64,000 bases of DNA from positions 62,001-126,000 of the forward strand of contig NZ_JABRXF010000001.1 of assembly GCF_013266695.1 (NCBI RefSeq), written 5' to 3'. A model generated the notes under the pieces. That model had not been told where the DNA came from. It searched no databases and was given only the letters and a program-made list of their open reading frames with translations. A program made the translations under genes and the position numbers. This DNA is from Hongsoonwoonella zoysiae. Its GTDB lineage: Bacteria > Pseudomonadota > Alphaproteobacteria > Rhizobiales > Stappiaceae. Positions 17,337 to 25,033 of the stretch are shown here, in pieces (position 1 is the stretch's first letter; the number at the start of each line of letters is the position of its first letter).

Positions 17337-18752
17337 ATGGCCCGCAACAAGACCTATGACGAAATCTCCGTCGGCGACTGCGCAACGCTTACCCGTACGC
17401 TCAACGCCAACGACCTTTTCGTGTTCGCCCATGCCTCGGGCAACGTCAATCCGATGCATCTTCCGGGCGTCGACTGGACGGGGGACGGCAAGGTCGACGA
17501 GCCAATCGCCCCTTCGATGTGGGCCGGCGCGCTCATATCCGCGGTCCTTGGCAATGTCCTTCCCGGCCCCGGCACCGTTTACCGTTCGCAGACCCTGAAT
17601 TTTCGCGACCGGGCGCACCTTGGCGACCGGCTGGAGGTTTCAGCCAGGGTCACCGCCAAGAAGAGCGACGGCATCGTCGAGTTGAAAACGCAGGTGAAAC
17701 GCGAAGACGGCGACGTGATCGCCGAAGGCGATGCGATCGTCACCGCGCCGGAGCGGACGATCACTTTCGATGCAAGTAGCCTGCCCGGAATATTGATAGA
17801 AAGGCACCAGCATTTCGACAGGCTTCTGGAGGCCGCCGAAACGCTTGCGCCCTTGCCGACGGCGGTGGTTGCGCCCGACGACCCCAATTCGCTCGGCGGG
17901 ACGGCCCTGGCCGCACGTGAGGGCCTCATCGACCCCGTTCTCGTCGGCGCGCGTTCGCGCATCGAGGTCGCAGCAAGCGAAATCGGTCTCGATCTTTCCC
18001 CCTTCGAACTGATCGACGTCGACCCGGAGGATGCCGCCGCCGCACGCGCGGTGGCCCTCGTGCATGAGGGGCGTGTTCGCGCGGTCATGAAAGGCCATCT
18101 CCACACCGAAGACCTTCTGCGCCACATCGTCAAACGGGACGGGGGTTTGAGGATGAAGCGCAGGCTCAGCCACTGCTTTGTCATGGATATTCCAGGGCGC
18201 GCCTCCCCGGTCATCATTTCCGATGCGGCGATCAACATCTCACCGGACCTGCAGGCCAAGGTCGATATCGTGCAGAACGCCATCGACATCGCACGTTCGC
18301 TCGGCATAGCCACGCCCAAGGTCGGTATCCTGTCGGCGATAGAGACGGTCAATCCCGCCATTCCCTCCACGCTTGACGCTGCAGTACTTTCGAAAATGGC
18401 CGAACGCGGCCAGATCAAGGGCGGCATCGTCGACGGGCCGCTCGCCATGGACAACGCGATTGATATCCAGGCGGCAAAGAGCAAGGGGATCACCTCCCTC
18501 GTGGCGGGCCATGCGGACGTGCTTGTCGTGCCGAACCTTGAAGCCGGCAACATGCTCGCCAAGGAACTCACCTTCATCGCCCATGCCGAGGCGGCAGGCC
18601 TTGTCGCCGGCGCGAAGGTGCCGGTGATGCTGACAAGCCGGGCAGACAACGACCGGGCAAGGCTCTGCTCCTGCGTTCTGGCGCTTCTTTACGACCACTG
18701 GCAGAAGACCGGAGAGGCGCTTGTGCGCCAGAGCCAAGAGAGCGGAGCATGA
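17337..18752 (+). CDS. Bifunctional enoyl-CoA hydratase (MaoC)/phosphate acetyltransferase
   Basis: The 471-residue fusion has a MaoC hot-dog domain (about residues 1-140) and a phosphate acetyl/butyryl-transferase domain (about residues 160-465, with MKGHLHTEDLL and LTSRADNDRARLCSCVLALL). The second half interconverts acyl-CoA and acyl phosphate for the adjoining acetate kinase. In the hot-dog domain the usual catalytic SGD-N-P-x-H appears as SGNVNPMH, with Asn36 where hydratases carry Asp and His41 kept. I use the ATG at 17337, behind GGAGAGG, rather than 17310. Its stop overlaps the ackA start by four bases. Confidence 0.9.
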   Translation: MARNKTYDEISVGDCATLTRTLNANDLFVFAHASGNVNPMHLPGVDWTGDGKVDEPIAPSMWAGALISAVLGNVLPGPGTVYRSQTLNFRDRAHLGDRLEVSARVTAKKSDGIVELKTQVKREDGDVIAEGDAIVTAPERTITFDASSLPGILIERHQHFDRLLEAAETLAPLPTAVVAPDDPNSLGGTALAAREGLIDPVLVGARSRIEVAASEIGLDLSPFELIDVDPEDAAAARAVALVHEGRVRAVMKGHLHTEDLLRHIVKRDGGLRMKRRLSHCFVMDIPGRASPVIISDAAINISPDLQAKVDIVQNAIDIARSLGIATPKVGILSAIETVNPAIPSTLDAAVLSKMAERGQIKGGIVDGPLAMDNAIDIQAAKSKGITSLVAGHADVLVVPNLEAGNMLAKELTFIAHAEAAGLVAGAKVPVMLTSRADNDRARLCSCVLALLYDHWQKTGEALVRQSQESGA

Positions 18753-19933
18753 AGAGCGAAGACGCGACGGTTCTCGTCCTGAATTCGGGCTCGTCCTCCA
18801 TCAAGTTCAAGATCTTTCACGGGCGCGACGTTTTTCTTGCCGGCCGGATCGAAGGCATCGGCACCTCTCCGCGCATGGTTGCCAAGGCAGGCAGCGGAAA
18901 TGGCGAGGTGGAGCGAAAGCTTGCCGATGATGCCGACCATGGCGCGGCGCTGGAAGCGGCATTCACCTTTCTTTTCGCGCAGTTTCCGAACATGCGGGTG
19001 GATGGTGTCGGCCACCGTGTCGTCCACGGTGGCACGGCTTACGCCGAACCCGTCCTGATCGATGACGGCGTGCTTGGTGATCTGGAACGCCTTTGCCCGC
19101 TCGCCCCACTGCACCAGCCTCATAATCTTGCGGGAATTCGCGCCGTAAGGCAGACCTTTCCGAAGGTTGCGCAGGTCGCCTGCTTCGATACCGCCTTCCA
19201 CCGCAAGCACCCCTGGGTGAACGATACCTTCGCGCTGCCCCGCAGCTTCTTCGAAGAGGGCGTTCGCCGTTACGGGTTTCACGGGCTTTCCTATGAATTC
19301 ATCGTGGGAAAACTCGCCGAAATCGCGCCCGATATCCCGGACAAACGCGTCATCGTTGCGCATCTGGGCAACGGCGCATCGCTGTGCGCCATCAAGGAGC
19401 GAAGAAGCGTCGGTTCGACAATGGGTTTTTCCGCGCTCGACGGCCTGCCGATGGGCACGCGCTGCGGCCAGCTCGATCCCGGCGTCGTGCTCTATCTCAT
19501 GCAAGCGCGGAAGATGACGGCCGAGGAGATTTCCGATCTTCTCTACCAGCAATCCGGTCTCAAGGGTCTATCCGGCATCTCGAGCGACATGCGCGAACTC
19601 GAAGCCTCCAGCGACCCGCGCGCGCGCGAGGCGATCGACTATTTCGTATTTCGTATACGCCGCGAAATCGGCGCCATGGCCGCCGTTCTCGGCGGGATCG
19701 ACGGGCTCGTCTTCACCGGCGGCATCGGCGAGAATTCCGCCCATATCCGTGCGCTTGTCTGCCGGGATATGGACTGGCTCGGCATCGGGATGGACGATGC
19801 GGCGAATGACGAGAACCGCATGCGGATTTCCCGGGAAGGCTCAGCGGTAAAGGTTCTGGCTGTACCGACCGACGAGGAACGGATGATCGCCCGGCACACG
19901 ATGAAGCTTCTCGGGCTCGCCGGCTGCGAATGA
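18749..19933 (+). CDS. ackA: Acetate kinase
   Basis: The 394-residue cytoplasmic kinase makes acetate and ATP from acetyl phosphate, or the reverse. The acetokinase signatures are present: VLVLNSGSSSIKFKI at the N-terminus, YGFHGLSYEF, HLGNGASLCAI, MGTRCGQLDPG and TGGIGENSA. Length is normal. The start ATG overlaps the stop of MaoC-Pta (ATGA), so the two are translationally coupled and act in sequence. It is convergent with the PhnD-like gene, with only three bases between the stops. Confidence 0.95.
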   Translation: MKSEDATVLVLNSGSSSIKFKIFHGRDVFLAGRIEGIGTSPRMVAKAGSGNGEVERKLADDADHGAALEAAFTFLFAQFPNMRVDGVGHRVVHGGTAYAEPVLIDDGVLGDLERLCPLAPLHQPHNLAGIRAVRQTFPKVAQVACFDTAFHRKHPWVNDTFALPRSFFEEGVRRYGFHGLSYEFIVGKLAEIAPDIPDKRVIVAHLGNGASLCAIKERRSVGSTMGFSALDGLPMGTRCGQLDPGVVLYLMQARKMTAEEISDLLYQQSGLKGLSGISSDMRELEASSDPRAREAIDYFVFRIRREIGAMAAVLGGIDGLVFTGGIGENSAHIRALVCRDMDWLGIGMDDAANDENRMRISREGSAVKVLAVPTDEERMIARHTMKLLGLAGCE

Positions 19934-19936
19934 GCG

Positions 19937-21124
19937 CTATTCGCCTTCGCCGGACAATAGTTTCAAGGTTCCCGCTTTGCCGCCAAGCGCGGAGAAACTG
20001 TTGTCGAATGTCTTCACGAGTGGTGCGAAGGCTTGAACGTCAATAGGCGCAAAACCGGGGCTTCGCCGGGGCGCGATGGCAAAAAACGCCGGAGGATCTT
20101 CGACGTCGAGCGACAGGAGATGCGCCTTGAGCCGCCGCTTGATTTTGTCCGCAAGGGAACGCCTGACAACATGCGGCGCATTGGGTATCGGCTTCGAACG
20201 CCAGATGACGCGCAAGGATCCCGGCTCTATCAGCCGCCTTGCCTGCATTTCGGAAATCGTTCCGCGCCCGTCCTCGGATAGGGCGCCTCCCTCGCCGACC
20301 CAGCCAAGCGATGCATCGAGCGTGCCCACCATGACGCGTTTCGCCCCGTCCAGCGGGCCATCTACCTCCACCAGCGCAGCGAAATGCCGTTGCGGGTCGA
20401 TACCGATTTCGCGAAAGGCGAAAAACGGCAGGCGCCGGCCCGCCGTCGACCCTTCCCCGCCGATGCCGAGTCTTGCGCCCTGGAGATCTTCCAGCGTTTC
20501 ATATCCGCTGCCGTTGGCGACGATCACCGCCGCCCGGTAAGCGCTCTCACCGCCTTGAGAAAGCGGAACGGCGAGAGGCTCCACGCAGGCGCAGCGCTTC
20601 CAGGCCTGGGCGAAAGCGGAGGAGGAAAGCTCCGCATAATCGACCTGGCCGGAAACCAGCGCATTTTGAAGCGACGCCAGGTCGGTATAGGCAACGAGAT
20701 TGACGGGGACGCCAAGCGCGGCCTCGAGGCTTGCGCGGTAAGGTTCAAGCAGGCGAAAGGCCGCGCGATCTGGATCGTTTGCGCTGTTTATGACAATGCC
20801 GTAGCGAAGGGAGGGCAGAAGCTTGAGCATCTCGCCATCGAAGCGCCCGTCGAGGCTGCCTTCGGATGTATCGGGCCATGGCGCGTCATAGTCTTCAGGC
20901 AGCGGAACGAGCAGCTCTTCCGCACCGCTGTCTTCATGAAATTCCGGCTCCGTCCCGAAGTAAGAGCCTTCTGGCTGCGAAAGGAGGCCGTCATCGGCGG
21001 TCTGCGCGGCAACAGCAACAACGAAAGCAGCGCCGAAACAAAGTGTCAGACAAAGTGACATGGATACGGCCACCGGGCCGTAATACCGCGATAAATGTCT
21101 CGACAATCGTGCTATTCGCAGCAT
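19937..21124 (-). CDS. PhnD-like periplasmic binding protein (orphan)
   Basis: The 395-residue protein has an N-terminal signal or anchor segment (about residues 15-42) and a PhnD/SsuA-like binding fold. Diagnostic segments are VPVNLVAYTDLASLQNALVSGQVDYAELSSSAFAQAW, YETLEDLQGARLGIGGEGSTAGRRLP and the late SKPIPNAPHVVRRSLADKIKRRL. Relatives bind phosphonate, phosphite or phosphate for ABC uptake, or serve sensing roles. No permease or ATPase gene is nearby, so the function is open. The start is uncertain because no ribosome site is clear; a Met 21 codons downstream is an alternative. Confidence 0.8.
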   Translation of the reverse strand: MLRIARLSRHLSRYYGPVAVSMSLCLTLCFGAAFVVAVAAQTADDGLLSQPEGSYFGTEPEFHEDSGAEELLVPLPEDYDAPWPDTSEGSLDGRFDGEMLKLLPSLRYGIVINSANDPDRAAFRLLEPYRASLEAALGVPVNLVAYTDLASLQNALVSGQVDYAELSSSAFAQAWKRCACVEPLAVPLSQGGESAYRAAVIVANGSGYETLEDLQGARLGIGGEGSTAGRRLPFFAFREIGIDPQRHFAALVEVDGPLDGAKRVMVGTLDASLGWVGEGGALSEDGRGTISEMQARRLIEPGSLRVIWRSKPIPNAPHVVRRSLADKIKRRLKAHLLSLDVEDPPAFFAIAPRRSPGFAPIDVQAFAPLVKTFDNSFSALGGKAGTLKLLSGEGE

Positions 21125-21143
21125 TGAAATCGCATCGAATCAA

Positions 21144-21188
21144 CCAGGTCGTAGTGACATTTTAACGATTGGCAGCGCCGTCGTGAAA
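21144..21188 (+). promoter_or_regulatory. Leader element shared with MaoC-Pta, copy B
   Basis: Counterpart of 17271-17315, about 83 percent identical. It ends 32 bases upstream of the ATG of the 58-codon open frame. It contains the motif GGTCGTAGT at 21147-21155 followed by TTTTAACGA. Confidence 0.55.
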
Positions 21189-21220
21189 ATGCGCCGGATT
21201 TAGGAACGAGGAGGAAGGAC

Positions 21221-21397
21221 ATGCCAGACATATTCAACGACGAGCGACGACAAGATGGCGCATTTTCCCGGCGGCCCGTATGGGTTGGGTCAAAATCGCC
21301 TCTGAATGCGGCGCAAATGCTCGAAAGTGTACTGAACTTCCTTGCGCTTTGCTTCTGTTCAGAAACGATTTTGGCCTCCAACGCTGCGATACGTTAA
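21221..21397 (+). CDS. Possible small protein, 58 residues, unknown function
   Basis: An open frame of 58 codons with a very strong ribosome site (GAGGAGG, six bases before the ATG). The product starts MPDIFNDERRQDGAF, is basic in the middle and ends with a moderately hydrophobic stretch (LNFLALCFCSETILAS). I recognise no family. It stops 27 bases before the HAD phosphatase ATG and is flanked by inverted copies of the motif described at 21147 and 21391. It could be a real small gene, a leader peptide, or chance. Confidence 0.4.
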   Translation: MPDIFNDERRQDGAFSRRPVWVGSKSPLNAAQMLESVLNFLALCFCSETILASNAAIR

Positions 21398-21412
21398 ATC
21401 GTAACTACGACC
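21391..21412 (-). promoter_or_regulatory. Inverted copy of the shared leader motif, copy C
   Basis: Read on the minus strand this begins GGTCGTAGTTACG and ends TTTAACGT, matching 18 of 22 bases of copy B and 17 of 22 of copy A. It lies 12 bases upstream of the HAD phosphatase ATG. Confidence 0.5.
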
Positions 21413-21424
21413 CAGGAGACCGCC

Positions 21425-22075
21425 ATGACAGTATCGCACGGAAATACCGCCGATATCATGCCCGATATCGTCGTCTTCGACGTCGGCAATGTTCTGATCG
21501 AGTGGGATCCGCGCAATCTCTACAGGAAGATCTTCGACGACGAAGCCGCGATGGAATATTTCCTCGCCGAAGTCTGCACGGACACATGGAACCTGGAGCA
21601 GGACCGTGGGCGCAGCTTCAAGGAAGGGATTGAGGAGCGGGTAGCGCTCTTTCCAGAATTCGAGGCGCAGATCCGCGCCTATGACACCGGCTGGCACGAC
21701 ATGGTACCCGGCGAAGTGCCTGGAACGCCGGCGCTGCTCGGCGAGTTGAGGGAAGCCGGCGTTCCGCTCTACGCGATCACCAATTTCTCCCGCGAGAAAT
21801 TCGCCGAGGCGCGCGAGCGCTTTCCCTTTCTCGACACATCGTTCATCGACACGGTGATCTCGGCCCACGAAGGCTGCATCAAGCCCGATCCCCGGATCTT
21901 CGAGATCCTTTTCGAGCGCAATTCGCTCAACCCCGCCCGAACGATCTTCATCGACGACAGCCTGAAAAACGTCGAGGGGGCGCGGGCGGCGGGGATGCAT
22001 GCGCATCACTTCCGTGACGCCGGCACCTTGCGGCAGGAACTGATTTCGCTCGGTTTTCCCGTCGCTTCGAAATGA
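21425..22075 (+). CDS. HAD family hydrolase (phosphatase or dehalogenase-like)
   Basis: The 216-residue cytoplasmic protein shows the four HAD motifs: nucleophile motif FDVGNVLIEW near residue 19, TNFS (motif II), the Lys of CIKPDPRIF (motif III) and FIDDSLKNV (motif IV). In motif I the usual second Asp of phosphatases is replaced by Asn (DVGN), as in the branch that includes YihX-like sugar phosphatases and epoxide-hydrolase N-domains. The cap is helical. AGGAG precedes the ATG. It is convergent with the amidohydrolase gene. Substrate unknown. Confidence 0.88.
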   Translation: MTVSHGNTADIMPDIVVFDVGNVLIEWDPRNLYRKIFDDEAAMEYFLAEVCTDTWNLEQDRGRSFKEGIEERVALFPEFEAQIRAYDTGWHDMVPGEVPGTPALLGELREAGVPLYAITNFSREKFAEARERFPFLDTSFIDTVISAHEGCIKPDPRIFEILFERNSLNPARTIFIDDSLKNVEGARAAGMHAHHFRDAGTLRQELISLGFPVASK

Positions 22076-22082
22076 AGGAGCC

Positions 22083-23114
22083 TCAAGCCCCTTCGAAGCC
22101 GGAAAGCACGTTGACGCAATTAATGCCGAGCGCATCCACCGCGTAGCCACCCTCCATCACGAAGACGGTCGGCAGCCCGGCTTTTTCCAGCCGGGCGCCA
22201 AGCCTCAGAAATTCCTCGCTTTTCAGGCGGAACTTCGAAATCGGATCCCGCTCGTAAGTATCAAGGCCGAGCGAGACGACGAGCGTATCCGGCGAAAACT
22301 CGGCGACCCTTTCAAGCGCGGCATCCAGCGCTCGTGAAAAGACCGGCCAATCGGTGCCGAGCGGAAGCGGGAAATTCGCGTTGAAACCTTCGCCGGCCCC
22401 CTCGCCCGTCTCATCCGCGTGGCCGAGAAAATAGGGAAACTCCTCGATCGGATCGGCGTGGAGGGACAGGAACAGCACATCCGCCCGGTCATAGAAGATC
22501 GCCTGGGTGCCGTTGCCGTGGTGATAGTCGACGTCCAGCACCGCGACGCGGTCCGCACCCGCGTCGCGCAGGTATTGCGCGGCGATCGCGGCGTTGTTCA
22601 GGAAGCAATAGCCGCCGTAAAAATCCGCATGTGCATGGTGGCCGGGCGGCCGGCAAAGCGCGAAGGCCGCCCTGTCGCCTCCGGCCACGAGGCGCGCCGC
22701 CGTCAAGGCCGTATCGGCGCTCGCGCGCGCGGCAAACCATGTCTCTTCACCCAAAGGCGTGCCGGCATCGAAGGAATAACGGCCCAAAAGCCCGTCGATA
22801 TGGTCCGGCACGGGTTTGGTGCGCAACTCCCGCACCGGCCAGACGAAAGGGAAAGCCTCGCCGGAACGTCCGGCATTGGTCCAGCGCGTCCAGAAGCTTT
22901 CGAGAAACGCGATATAGTCGCCCGCATGCACGCGCGCCAAGGGCTCCGTGCCGAATTCCTCCGGCGGCAGAATATCGCCGAACCCTGTCTCCATGATGCG
23001 GGCGCGTACGATTTCCGCGCGCGAGGGGATTTCGACCGCGGGCTTGAGCATGCCATCGGAGATTTCATGCTTCGGATCATGCGCAAGCTGGACTGGCGAA
23101 AATACGGTTTTCAT
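22083..23114 (-). CDS. Histone deacetylase family protein (acetylpolyamine amidohydrolase-like)
   Basis: The 343-residue zinc hydrolase has the arginase/deacetylase fold. Key segments are CRPPGHHAHADFYGGYCFLNN (tandem His), LDVDYHHGNGTQ (zinc Asp and His) and SLGLDTYERDP (second zinc Asp), plus MEGGY near the end. Bacterial relatives deacetylate acetylated polyamines or related small molecules. An extension to 23153 is possible, but MKTVFSP at 23114 is the typical beginning. It is convergent with the HAD gene, seven bases between stops. Confidence 0.9.
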   Translation of the reverse strand: MKTVFSPVQLAHDPKHEISDGMLKPAVEIPSRAEIVRARIMETGFGDILPPEEFGTEPLARVHAGDYIAFLESFWTRWTNAGRSGEAFPFVWPVRELRTKPVPDHIDGLLGRYSFDAGTPLGEETWFAARASADTALTAARLVAGGDRAAFALCRPPGHHAHADFYGGYCFLNNAAIAAQYLRDAGADRVAVLDVDYHHGNGTQAIFYDRADVLFLSLHADPIEEFPYFLGHADETGEGAGEGFNANFPLPLGTDWPVFSRALDAALERVAEFSPDTLVVSLGLDTYERDPISKFRLKSEEFLRLGARLEKAGLPTVFVMEGGYAVDALGINCVNVLSGFEGA

Positions 23115-23217
23115 CGGTTTGTCTTTTGGCGTCAGGCTTTCACGTTCCGGCAAGACGTGCCCCGCCGCAGGGCCAAGGTCAAGGCGAACTTCTCAGACTT
23201 CGCCGATCCGGCGCTTT

Positions 23218-23742
23218 TTACTGCACAAGGCGCATCCTGCCGTCGCGGATATCGATCGTCGAAAGCCTGGACAAGGCCGTCATCCCGATAAGCGTCACAC
23301 CCAAAGCGCCGTCGGGCAGAACCATTGCCCTGACGTTCTTCAGCCGGATGCTTCCAAGCCGCACTTCGCGAAGATCGACCGGAGCGGCTCGGACGATGCC
23401 GTTCGCCGTCTGGGTGCGGGCGGTATAGTCCGATGCCCGCGGGATTACACCCGATGCCGCCGCGATTTTTTCGGGGAGCGCGATCGTTGTCGCTCCTGTA
23501 TCGATTACCGCATCCACCGCACGTCCGTTGATCCAGACGGTCGTGAGATAATGCCCGTTAGAACTTGCATCGAGTACGAGCGTGCGTATCCCCCCAGCCG
23601 GTTTTCGCTGGCTTTCCGCCCGCTCCTCCCCGGCAACCACGGCTTCGGAGACCTGCGGGGACACCAGGAACGTTCGGGCAAGGTCAGGGCCGATCAGGGC
23701 AAACGCCAGCACCCCGGCAAGAACGACGAGATAGCGCCACAT
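23218..23742 (-). CDS. TIGR02281-type clan AA aspartic protease
   Basis: The 174-residue protein has one N-terminal membrane helix (about residues 4-22) and a retropepsin-like domain with the catalytic motif AVIDTGATTIALP at about residues 78-90. The second conserved glycine-rich segment is GVTLIGMTALSRL. Proteins of this family act as dimers, probably in the periplasm, and their substrates are largely unknown. It is 103 bases upstream of the amidohydrolase gene, and its leader region to the right is rich in inverted repeats. Confidence 0.85.
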   Translation of the reverse strand: MWRYLVVLAGVLAFALIGPDLARTFLVSPQVSEAVVAGEERAESQRKPAGGIRTLVLDASSNGHYLTTVWINGRAVDAVIDTGATTIALPEKIAAASGVIPRASDYTARTQTANGIVRAAPVDLREVRLGSIRLKNVRAMVLPDGALGVTLIGMTALSRLSTIDIRDGRMRLVQ

Positions 23743-23853
23743 AAACTACCTTCCGCATGAGCGTTTCTGAGGTCACGCAACGACAATGCTAGGTCGGCAA
23801 GCCTGCGAAGTCGTGAAGAACAGGGCCGAATTTCGATCTATCGTTAAGATTTC

Positions 23854-23866
23854 GCTATCGGATAGC
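23854..23866. repeat. 13-base palindrome
   Basis: GCTATCGGATAGC, six-base arms around one central base, in the region upstream of the aspartic protease gene. It could be an operator. Confidence 0.35.
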
Positions 23867-23877
23867 CACCCGAATCT

Positions 23878-23917
23878 GAAGTTCGTCTTTCATTACTGCA
23901 TGTTCCGAACGAACTTC
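23878..23917. repeat. Inverted repeat with nine-base arms
   Basis: Arms GAAGTTCGT (23878-23886) and ACGAACTTC (23909-23917), loop of 22 bases, followed on the plus strand by TGTTTTAT, which would fit a weak terminator. Confidence 0.45.
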
Positions 23918-23932
23918 TGTTTTATAAGGGTG

Positions 23933-23954
23933 ACTGGAAGATCATGCTTCCAGT
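23933..23954. repeat. Eight-base inverted repeat overlapping the long one
   Basis: Arms ACTGGAAG (23933-23940) and CTTCCAGT (23947-23954) around ATCATG. The right arm shares CCAGT with the left arm of the long repeat, so the two hairpins cannot form together. Confidence 0.5.
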
Positions 23955-24027
23955 GCGGTTTTCAAATTTGAAATACGCTCTGGAGGCTGCTGCCAGAATG
24001 AGGCGTATTTCAAATTCACCGCACTGG
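23950..24027. repeat. Long imperfect inverted repeat after the ribokinase gene
   Basis: Left arm 23950-23978 and right arm 24003-24027 pair over 24 positions: the outer ten (CCAGTGCGGT) and inner fourteen (AATTTGAAATACGC) match exactly, with a four-base excess in the left arm. A smaller stem, 23979-23983 with 23993-23997, sits in the loop. On the minus strand it begins two bases after the ribokinase stop. No second copy was noticed in the window. Confidence 0.65.
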
Positions 24028-24029
24028 CG

Positions 24030-24953
24030 TCAAATTTTCTCGCCGATCGCGGAAAGCCGGTCCGCGAGAGCCTGGACCATGCTTTCTTCCGGCGAACTCG
24101 ACTGCGCGCCCGTCGCCGTGCAGGCAAGCGCACCCGCCGCCGCACCTTCCTTGAGCGCGCGCGCGACATCCGCACCGCGAGCGAGAGCGGCGGCAAGCCC
24201 GCCGATAAAGGCATCGCCCGCCCCGGTCGTGTCGACAACGGATATCATGGGCGCGGAAACCCGCCAGATCGTATCCTGATGGCGGGCGATCAGCCCGCGC
24301 GATCCGAGCGTGATAACCGTCAATCGTTGCGGCGCAGAAAGCGCCATCAGCGCGGCATGGGGCGATTCCGTCTCGCCGATGCCAAGGTCCGCGGCGATCT
24401 CCGCCGCTTCCGCTTCATTCGCGACCAGAATATCCACCCGGTCGATCAGCCGCGACAGCCCCTCGCCGCCGGACGGGGCCGCGTTCAAGAGCACGAGCGC
24501 GCCGACGGCGCGCGCCTTTTCGACCGCTTGTTCGATGGGTTCAACCGCCAGTTCCCGCTGCAGGACCAGCAGATCGCCCTTTTCGAGCACGCCGTCGAGC
24601 CAATCCGCCGCGACACGGGAATTCACCCCGCTTGCGCACATGATGAGGTTTTCGCCGCCTTCATCCACGCCGATCATCGCCAGGCCGGTGGCGCCGCCGA
24701 GCTTGCGTACATGGTCGAGATCGACACCGGCCTTTTCAAGGTTCGAAAGCGCGGCCCTCGCGAAGTCGTCCGTGCCGACCGCGCCGATCATTCTCACTTC
24801 GCCACCCGCGCGCCGGGCGGCAAGGGCCTGATTGGCACCTTTGCCACCGGGAAACACCTGATGATCCGGACCGACCACTGTTTCGCCCGCCTGCGGCAGA
24901 CGCGGAACCGAGACTACGAGATCGAGATTGATCGAGCCGAAAACGACGATCAC
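24030..24953 (-). CDS. rbsK: Ribokinase
   Basis: The 307-residue PfkB-family kinase phosphorylates D-ribose. Visible signatures are GSINLDLVV at the N-terminus, PGGKGANQALAARRAGG near residue 40 (PfkB motif 1) and VDTTGAGDAFIGGLAAAL near residue 240 (motif 2 with the catalytic Asp). I prefer the GTG start at 24953, giving MIVVFGSIN, because GGAAGGGGAAGG lies just before it; an in-frame ATG at 24971 would put that ribosome site inside the gene. It follows the SDR gene by 80 bases and ends the nucleoside block, where it would capture released ribose. Confidence 0.9.
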   Translation of the reverse strand: MIVVFGSINLDLVVSVPRLPQAGETVVGPDHQVFPGGKGANQALAARRAGGEVRMIGAVGTDDFARAALSNLEKAGVDLDHVRKLGGATGLAMIGVDEGGENLIMCASGVNSRVAADWLDGVLEKGDLLVLQRELAVEPIEQAVEKARAVGALVLLNAAPSGGEGLSRLIDRVDILVANEAEAAEIAADLGIGETESPHAALMALSAPQRLTVITLGSRGLIARHQDTIWRVSAPMISVVDTTGAGDAFIGGLAAALARGADVARALKEGAAAGALACTATGAQSSSPEESMVQALADRLSAIGEKI

Positions 24954-25033
24954 TTGCCTTCCCCTTCCCATTTTCCTGTATGAGAAGGTGTTTCAGCCAC
25001 GGCTGGAGAGCAAGGCAAATCGTCGTTAAATCG

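Noticed and set aside
23786-23971. 61-residue plus-strand frame in the hairpin-rich region
   Set aside because: No ribosome site and it runs through two inverted repeats; the repeats explain the sequence better.
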